Position numbers and translations under genes: made by a program. The notes beneath the pieces are model-generated. The model ran no database searches. It saw only the letters and a list, made by a program, of their open reading frames with translations, and was not told the DNA's origin. Below, one piece after another: positions 59,239 through 64,000 of a DNA stretch of 64,000 bases (positions are counted from its first letter, which is position 1; each line of letters begins with the position of its first letter). Source of the DNA: Nitrosomonas sp. (GTDB lineage Bacteria > Pseudomonadota > Gammaproteobacteria > Burkholderiales > Nitrosomonadaceae); the NCBI GenBank assembly GCA_019635215.1, contig JAHBZZ010000002.1, positions 248,001-312,000 of the forward strand. The letters run 5' to 3'.

Positions 59239-60291
59239 ATGACAACAAGCATTCCTGAAATCCTCAAAGAAGATAGTGAAATACTTCTCAATCATGTATG
59301 TAAAAGTATTCCCAAGGAACAATTACACATACCCGGACCGGATTTTGTAGATCGCGTATCCGTTGCCAATGACCGCAAACCTGGTGTTTTACGCAATCTC
59401 CAGGCCTTATACAATCATGGCCGGCTGGCAGGCAGTGGTTACTTGTCATTATTGCCGGTGGATCAAGGTGTGGAACATTCTGCCGGCGCATCTTTTGCAC
59501 CGAATCCACTGTTCTTTGATCCTGAAAATATTATCCAACTGGCCATTGAGGGAGGATGCAACGGTGTCGCATCCACATTGGGCGTTCTCAGTAGCGTCGC
59601 ACGAAAATACGCGCACAAAATACCCATGATTCTCAAGATTAATCATAATGAGTTACTCACCTATCCGAATTGCTATGACCAGACTTTATTCGCGAGTGTT
59701 GACCAAGCTTTCGATATGGGTGCCTGCGCTGTGGGCGCAACGGTTTTTTTCGGCGCTGCCGAATCGCGCCGTCAAATTCAGGAAATCAGCACAGCATTCG
59801 AACGCGCGCATGATCTCGGACTGGTCACCATTCTATGGGCTTACACACGCAACTCGGCTTTCAAGACGGCTGAAAAAGATTATCATGTCAGTGCCGATCT
59901 GACCGGTCAAGCAAATCATCTAGCAGCAACTATTGGCGCCGATATCATTAAACAAAAAATGGCCATCAACAATGGCGGATTCACGGCATTAAATTTTGGC
60001 AAAACAAGTGCGAAAGTATACGATGAGTTGACTACAAATCATCCGATTGATTTGGTGCGTTATCAAGTCGCCAATTGTTATATGGGACGTATTGGCATGA
60101 TTAATTCTGGTGGAGAATCTGGCAGTGATGATTTACGCCAGGCCATTCGCACCGCAGTTATTAATAAGCGGGCTGGCGGCATGGGGCTTATTTCCGGACG
60201 CAAAGCGTTTCAGAAACCATTTGCCGAAGGCGTCAAACTGCTCAACGCCATTCAGGATGTTTATCTGTCCCAGGAAATTACGATTGCATAG
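59239..60291 (+). CDS. fbaB: Class I fructose-bisphosphate aldolase (FbaB/DhnA type)
   Basis: A 350-residue (beta/alpha)8 aldolase of the archaeal-type class I family that uses a Schiff-base lysine rather than a metal. Segments: [44 protein letters not shown] near 72-115, [11 protein letters not shown] near 138, and the probable Schiff-base Lys region [12 protein letters not shown] near 236. It catalyses cleavage or condensation of fructose 1,6-bisphosphate. The frame opens at TTG 59227, but ATG at 59239 has a GGAG ribosome-binding site 7 bases upstream. It lies 63 bp after cysB on the same strand but is unlikely to be part of its regulation. Confidence 0.93.
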   Translation: MTTSIPEILKEDSEILLNHVCKSIPKEQLHIPGPDFVDRVSVANDRKPGVLRNLQALYNHGRLAGSGYLSLLPVDQGVEHSAGASFAPNPLFFDPENIIQLAIEGGCNGVASTLGVLSSVARKYAHKIPMILKINHNELLTYPNCYDQTLFASVDQAFDMGACAVGATVFFGAAESRRQIQEISTAFERAHDLGLVTILWAYTRNSAFKTAEKDYHVSADLTGQANHLAATIGADIIKQKMAINNGGFTALNFGKTSAKVYDELTTNHPIDLVRYQVANCYMGRIGMINSGGESGSDDLRQAIRTAVINKRAGGMGLISGRKAFQKPFAEGVKLLNAIQDVYLSQEITIA

Positions 60292-60449
60292 TTTTACCGC
60301 AGTCGATATGCTGTATTTTTGCAAGAAAAAATCTCTGTGAATAATCCAATTAAAAAATAACGTAGGCGATGATACACAAACGATTAAGGCATCACACATA
60401 TCAACAATCTTAACTGTTTGAGATTACACTTTTCGTGGGAGGCACAAAA

Positions 60450-61070
60450 ATGAAAACAATAATACAAACTATCTCAGGTTTTCTATTAATCGTTGCGATT
60501 ATCGGTGGATATATTACGAGCACAGGCGTGTACAACATCGCTGCCACTGAGAAGCACTGGCTCATTACGGAAAAACTGATTGAATGGATGCGTAACAATT
60601 CAATTGCTGCCAGGGCAAATGCACTGGAAGTACCGATTATGGAAGAAGCAGAGTATCTGACTATTGGCGCTGCACACTATGATGCAATGTGCATCATTTG
60701 TCATTTAGCCCCCGGAGAGGAATCCACCGAACTTGCCCAAGGCTTGTATCCACAAGCCCCCGTATTTTATCAGCGTAAATCACTAACCGAAGCAAATGCC
60801 ATAGAAACTCAAGCGAAAGCCTACTTCTGGGTTATCAAAAATGGTTTAAAAATGACCGCAATGCCTGCATGGGGATTGACACACGACAATGAAACGATAT
60901 GGGCGATGACGTTTTTTGTTCAGCAACTTGGAAGCATGACGGCTGATCAGTATCGCAATCTCATCAGTATGCATGAAAACAATGGCGACCATGAACATAA
61001 TCACCATGATCACAATCGCCAAAACGAACATGACTCCCATCATCATAATGGAAGTCATCACCACAATTAA
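60450..61070 (+). CDS. Membrane-anchored mono-heme cytochrome c with histidine-rich C-terminal tail
   Basis: A 206-residue protein. N-terminal helix (about 4-24, IIQTISGFLLIVAIIGGYI) is an uncleaved anchor or signal. The periplasmic part has one heme site C81-I-I-C84-H85 in DAMCIICHLAPGE, with Met138 (TAMPAWG) the likely sixth ligand, then IWAMTFFVQQLGSMTADQY. The last 32 residues hold 13 histidines (for example HEHNHHDHN, SHHHNGSHHHN), a metal-binding tail. It belongs to a class I-like family with HLAPG and TELAQGLYPQAP motifs. The role is unknown; electron transfer with copper or nickel sensing or storage is an inference. GTG at 60435 was rejected because ATG 60450 follows a GGGAGG site. 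No partner gene identified. Confidence 0.88.
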   Translation: MKTIIQTISGFLLIVAIIGGYITSTGVYNIAATEKHWLITEKLIEWMRNNSIAARANALEVPIMEEAEYLTIGAAHYDAMCIICHLAPGEESTELAQGLYPQAPVFYQRKSLTEANAIETQAKAYFWVIKNGLKMTAMPAWGLTHDNETIWAMTFFVQQLGSMTADQYRNLISMHENNGDHEHNHHDHNRQNEHDSHHHNGSHHHN

Positions 61071-61145
61071 AGCTGTTGATTAGTTTCCCCCCGAATTACT
61101 TTACTCCCGCTGGGAAGCTGCTCAAACATCGGCTCATGTGTCAGA

Positions 61146-61388
61146 TCAAGGTTTCTCAGTCCATTCTTCAGGAGTATAGGTCTTCATCGATAAGGCATGA
61201 ATATCCTGTTTCATTTTTTCGCCTAACGCCTGATATACCAGCTGATGTTGCTGGATCATGCGTTTGCCTCTAAATTTGGAGCTGACAATAATTGCCTGAA
61301 AATGATATCCGTCGTCGCCCTCAATCTGCACTAATTCACATGACAACGAGGCCTCAATATGCTGCTTTATAACATCTGCAGTAATCAT
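61146..61388 (-). CDS. ibaG: BolA/IbaG family protein
   Basis: An 80-residue protein with the BolA class II fold. It has the family motif FRGKRMIQQHQLVYQALGEKM (about 39-59), with an invariant His that helps ligate [2Fe-2S] clusters with monothiol glutaredoxins, and ends in MKTYTPEEW, as in IbaG. The IbaG-type length (about 80-85) and the final motif argue for IbaG over BolA. It acts in iron-sulfur cluster trafficking and acid stress. It sits between convergent cytochrome c and lon. Confidence 0.9.
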   Translation of the reverse strand: MITADVIKQHIEASLSCELVQIEGDDGYHFQAIIVSSKFRGKRMIQQHQLVYQALGEKMKQDIHALSMKTYTPEEWTEKP

Positions 61389-61488
61389 GCTATATGTATT
61401 CCATTAAATCAAATAATGACTATCACGAAAATAATTTATTAAATTGACATTTTCCCATAAAGTAAAAAAATACAGAAAACTGGTTAAT

Positions 61489-63903
61489 TTAATGTTTAAT
61501 CACCTCTCCACCACCTATTTCATCTTTTACATTTTTCTGTAAGGCAGCCGGAGAAATCGTTGGAGATATGGGTCGTGGTTTATGCTCTAGAGCAATGTCA
61601 AGAACCTGATCAATCCACTTCACTGGCTTAATAATCAACTGGTCTTTGATATTCTCCGGAATATCGGCAAGATCCTTAACATTCTTTTCAGGAATGATTA
61701 CGATTTTAATACCACCGCGATGTGCTGCCAGCAATTTCTCCTTGAGTCCACCAATAGGTAGCACCTCGCCTCTCAAGGTAATTTCACCTGTCATGGCAAC
61801 ATCCGATCTGACTGCAATTCCAGTTAGTACAGAAACCATTGCAACACATATCCCAATTCCTGCACTTGGCCCGTCTTTAGGTGTCGCTCCTTCGGGTAAA
61901 TGTATATGTATATCATTCTTTTGATAGAAATCTTCTATAATACCCAAGCGATGCGACCGGCTTCGAACAACCGATAATGCAGCCTGTATCGATTCCTGCA
62001 TGACTTCCCCGAGCTTCCCGGTCGTAATGGTTTTACCCTTACCTGGCAAAGCAACAGACTCTATAGTCAATAATTCACCGCCAACTTCGGTCCATGCCAG
62101 CCCTGTAACCTGCCCAATCTGGTTATCTTTCTCGGCAACACCATAAGAAAAACGCCGCACCCCTAAAAACTTGTCAAGATTACGTGCTGTTACTGAAACT
62201 TTTTCACTACCTTGTTCAAGTAACAGTATTTTTACTGCTTTCCTACAAATTTTAGAGATCTCGCGCTCCAAGGATCGAACACCTGATTCACGCGTGTAAT
62301 AACGAATAATATCGCGCATCGCCGCATCTGAAAGAATCAGATCAGATTTCTTCAAACCGTGATTCTTCATTTGCTTAGGTAACAAATACTTAAGTGCAAT
62401 GTTGAGTTTCTCATCTTCGGTATACCCGGACAACCGAATCACTTCCAAACGATCAAGCAGCGCAGGCGGAATATTCAGAGAGTTTGCAGTCGCCACAAAC
62501 ATCACATCCGATAGATCGTACTCGACTTCAATATAGTGATCTACAAAAGTATGGTTTTGTTCAGGATCAAGCACCTCTAATAAGGCCGACGAAGGATCGC
62601 CACGAAAGTCCATACCCATTTTGTCAACTTCATCCAGCAAAAATAATGGATTCTTGACGCCGACCTTCGCCATATTGTGTAAAATCTTCCCTGGCATCGA
62701 ACCGATATATGTCTTCCGATGCCCGCGTATTTCCGCCTCGTCCCTGACGCCACCCAGGGCCATACGAACAAATTTTCTGTTAACCGCACGGGCAATAGAT
62801 TGTCCAAGCGACGTTTTACCGACACCAGGCGGCCCGACCAGACACAGTATTGGTGCTTTCATTTTATCGACACGCTGCTGTACGGCCAGATACTCAATAA
62901 TTCTTTCCTTGACCTTTTCCAGTCCGTAATGATCCTCATCCAAAATGGCTTCTGCGGCTGCAAGATCTTTACTGATTTTGCTTTTCTTCTTCCAAGGTAA
63001 ACCAACCAGCGCATCGATATAATTGCGAACAACAGTTGCTTCTGCCGACATGGGCGACATTAACCGTAACTTCCTGAGTTCGGCTTCTGCTTTTTCGCGC
63101 GCCTCTTTCGGCATATGGGCAATTTTTATCTTTCGCTCTATTTCTTCCAGATCCGCGCCTTCTTCGCCTTCACCCAGCTCTTTCTGAATCGCTTTAACTT
63201 GCTCATTCAGATAATAGTCGCGTTGACTCTTTTCCATTTGCCGTTTGACTCTGCCACGAATGCGCTTTTCAACCTGAAGAATATCCAGTTCCGTCTCCAG
63301 CAAACCAAGCAAATGCTCCAGCCTTTTTTTCACATCAAAAATCTCAAGTACTTCCTGCTTCTGTTCAAGTTTGAGCGGAAGATAAGCTGCAATCGTATCG
63401 GCCAAACGACCTGCCTCATCAATACCGCCAAGAGAAGTAATGATCTCAGGCGGAATTTTTTTATTCAGTTTCACATACTGATCAAACTGGGTCATCAATG
63501 CTCTACGCATGGCCTCAGTTTCTGGAGACTCACTCTTTTCTTCTGCGATCTGAACAGCCTTTCCATCAAAATGTGTGCCAGAATCAATAAAATCAAGAAT
63601 GTGTGCCCGCTCACTGCCTTCAACGAGTACTTTTACGGTACCATCAGGAAGTTTCAACATTTGCAGAATATTCGCAATACTGCAGACTGTATACATATCA
63701 TGCGGTGCTGGCTCGTCTTTTGAGGCTATTTTCTGTGCCACCAAAAGAATGCTCTTGTTGGACTCCATTGCGAGCTCAAGTGCTTTAATTGATTTCTGCC
63801 GTCCGACAAATAATGGAATCACCATGTGCGGAAACACGACAACATCCCTCAACGGGAGTAATGGCAGAATCAATTGTTCGGAATCATCAACGTTAGAATT
63901 CAT
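61489..63903 (-). CDS. lon: ATP-dependent protease Lon (La)
   Basis: An 804-residue AAA+ serine protease, complete in the window. The N-terminal substrate-binding domain starts LILPLLPLRDVVVFPHMVIPL. Walker A GPPGVGKTS is near residue 360 and Walker B is in PLFLLDEVDKM. The protease domain has the Ser-Lys dyad: S680 in KDGPSAGIGI and Lys near 723 in GGLKEKLLAAHRGG. It degrades misfolded and regulatory proteins. Only 97 bp lie upstream before the window edge; clpX is the usual upstream neighbour but is not in view. No clear heat-shock promoter is visible in that strip. Confidence 0.97.
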   Translation of the reverse strand: MNSNVDDSEQLILPLLPLRDVVVFPHMVIPLFVGRQKSIKALELAMESNKSILLVAQKIASKDEPAPHDMYTVCSIANILQMLKLPDGTVKVLVEGSERAHILDFIDSGTHFDGKAVQIAEEKSESPETEAMRRALMTQFDQYVKLNKKIPPEIITSLGGIDEAGRLADTIAAYLPLKLEQKQEVLEIFDVKKRLEHLLGLLETELDILQVEKRIRGRVKRQMEKSQRDYYLNEQVKAIQKELGEGEEGADLEEIERKIKIAHMPKEAREKAEAELRKLRLMSPMSAEATVVRNYIDALVGLPWKKKSKISKDLAAAEAILDEDHYGLEKVKERIIEYLAVQQRVDKMKAPILCLVGPPGVGKTSLGQSIARAVNRKFVRMALGGVRDEAEIRGHRKTYIGSMPGKILHNMAKVGVKNPLFLLDEVDKMGMDFRGDPSSALLEVLDPEQNHTFVDHYIEVEYDLSDVMFVATANSLNIPPALLDRLEVIRLSGYTEDEKLNIALKYLLPKQMKNHGLKKSDLILSDAAMRDIIRYYTRESGVRSLEREISKICRKAVKILLLEQGSEKVSVTARNLDKFLGVRRFSYGVAEKDNQIGQVTGLAWTEVGGELLTIESVALPGKGKTITTGKLGEVMQESIQAALSVVRSRSHRLGIIEDFYQKNDIHIHLPEGATPKDGPSAGIGICVAMVSVLTGIAVRSDVAMTGEITLRGEVLPIGGLKEKLLAAHRGGIKIVIIPEKNVKDLADIPENIKDQLIIKPVKWIDQVLDIALEHKPRPISPTISPAALQKNVKDEIGGGEVIKH

Positions 63904-64000
63904 ATCTGTTTAGTGCTTCTTTTAAATTGGAAATAAAGATAGTGTATAGCCACTCTTCAAAAACTCAAGATGAATATACAGTAATATGAATTCAATTGTG

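Noticed and set aside
1..64000. tRNA, rRNA, CRISPR, insertion sequence or prophage
   Set aside because: No T-loop-like sequence, regular spaced repeats, transposase or phage genes were seen in any gap on reading.

Overview
The window looks like chromosome of a betaproteobacterium of the Nitrosomonas type. This rests on moderate, slightly AT-leaning base composition, the betaproteobacterial character of the protein sequences, and the combination of a full division/cell-wall (dcw) cluster, a ChpA/PilY1 type IV pilus system, and an assimilatory sulfate block made of an APS-reductase-type CysH, a DUF934 protein and a one-subunit siroheme reductase. The genus is an inference from memory of protein families, not a database result. 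I see no rRNA, tRNA, CRISPR array, prophage or transposase.

Layout. (1) 1-16.6 kb is dominated by type IV pili: the end of a PilJ-like receptor and a ChpA/PilL-like hybrid kinase on the plus strand, then mutL, rpiA and phoU, then a minus-strand minor-pilin operon read fimT-pilV-pilW-pilX-pilY1-pilE, preceded by a separate pilin gene. (2) 17-19.4 kb holds a solitary ABC exporter, a gap with repeats, and a small unknown gene. (3) 19.7-24.7 kb, minus strand: hslVU protease, xerC, a DUF484 gene, dapF and a GNAT acetyltransferase. (4) 25.0-42.9 kb, minus strand: an unbroken dcw cluster read mraZ-rsmH-ftsL-ftsI-murE-murF-mraY-murD-ftsW-murG-murC-murB-ddl-ftsQ-ftsA-ftsZ, mostly with overlapping or near-touching genes. 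Its promoter region carries repeats like those bound by MraZ. (5) 43.4-48.2 kb holds mixed housekeeping genes: an oligosaccharide flippase, a DEAD-box helicase, HemJ, dodecin and an exported retropepsin-like protein. (6) 48.3-59.2 kb holds a 1179-residue flavin/iron-sulfur oxidoreductase resembling a one-chain NfnB-NfnA, then the sulfate assimilation genes cysN, cysD, cysH, DUF934, cysI and a small unknown gene, with a CysB-type regulator divergent from them. (7) 59.2-63.9 kb holds a class I aldolase, a membrane-anchored c-type cytochrome with a histidine-rich tail, an IbaG/BolA protein and lon.

How the genes work together. The dcw block makes UDP-MurNAc-pentapeptide (murB to murF, ddl), lipid I/II (mraY, murG) and the septal machine (ftsW, ftsI, ftsL, ftsQ, ftsA, ftsZ). 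dapF supplies the meso-diaminopimelate that MurE adds. CysD/CysN make APS, CysH reduces it to sulfite and the CysI-like enzyme makes sulfide. The Chp genes and minor pilins belong to one twitching/surface-sensing system.

Nothing here is clearly a wholly new system. The best candidates for a second look are the large Nfn-like fusion protein, the cytochrome with the His-rich tail, the inverted repeats between the cys operon and cysB, the MraZ-type repeats at the dcw promoter, and Gly-to-Cys changes in the nucleotide-binding loops of both MurC and FtsZ. Several long ORFs begin at non-ATG codons only because an upstream GTG or TTG is in frame; I moved those starts to better-supported ones and say so in each entry.
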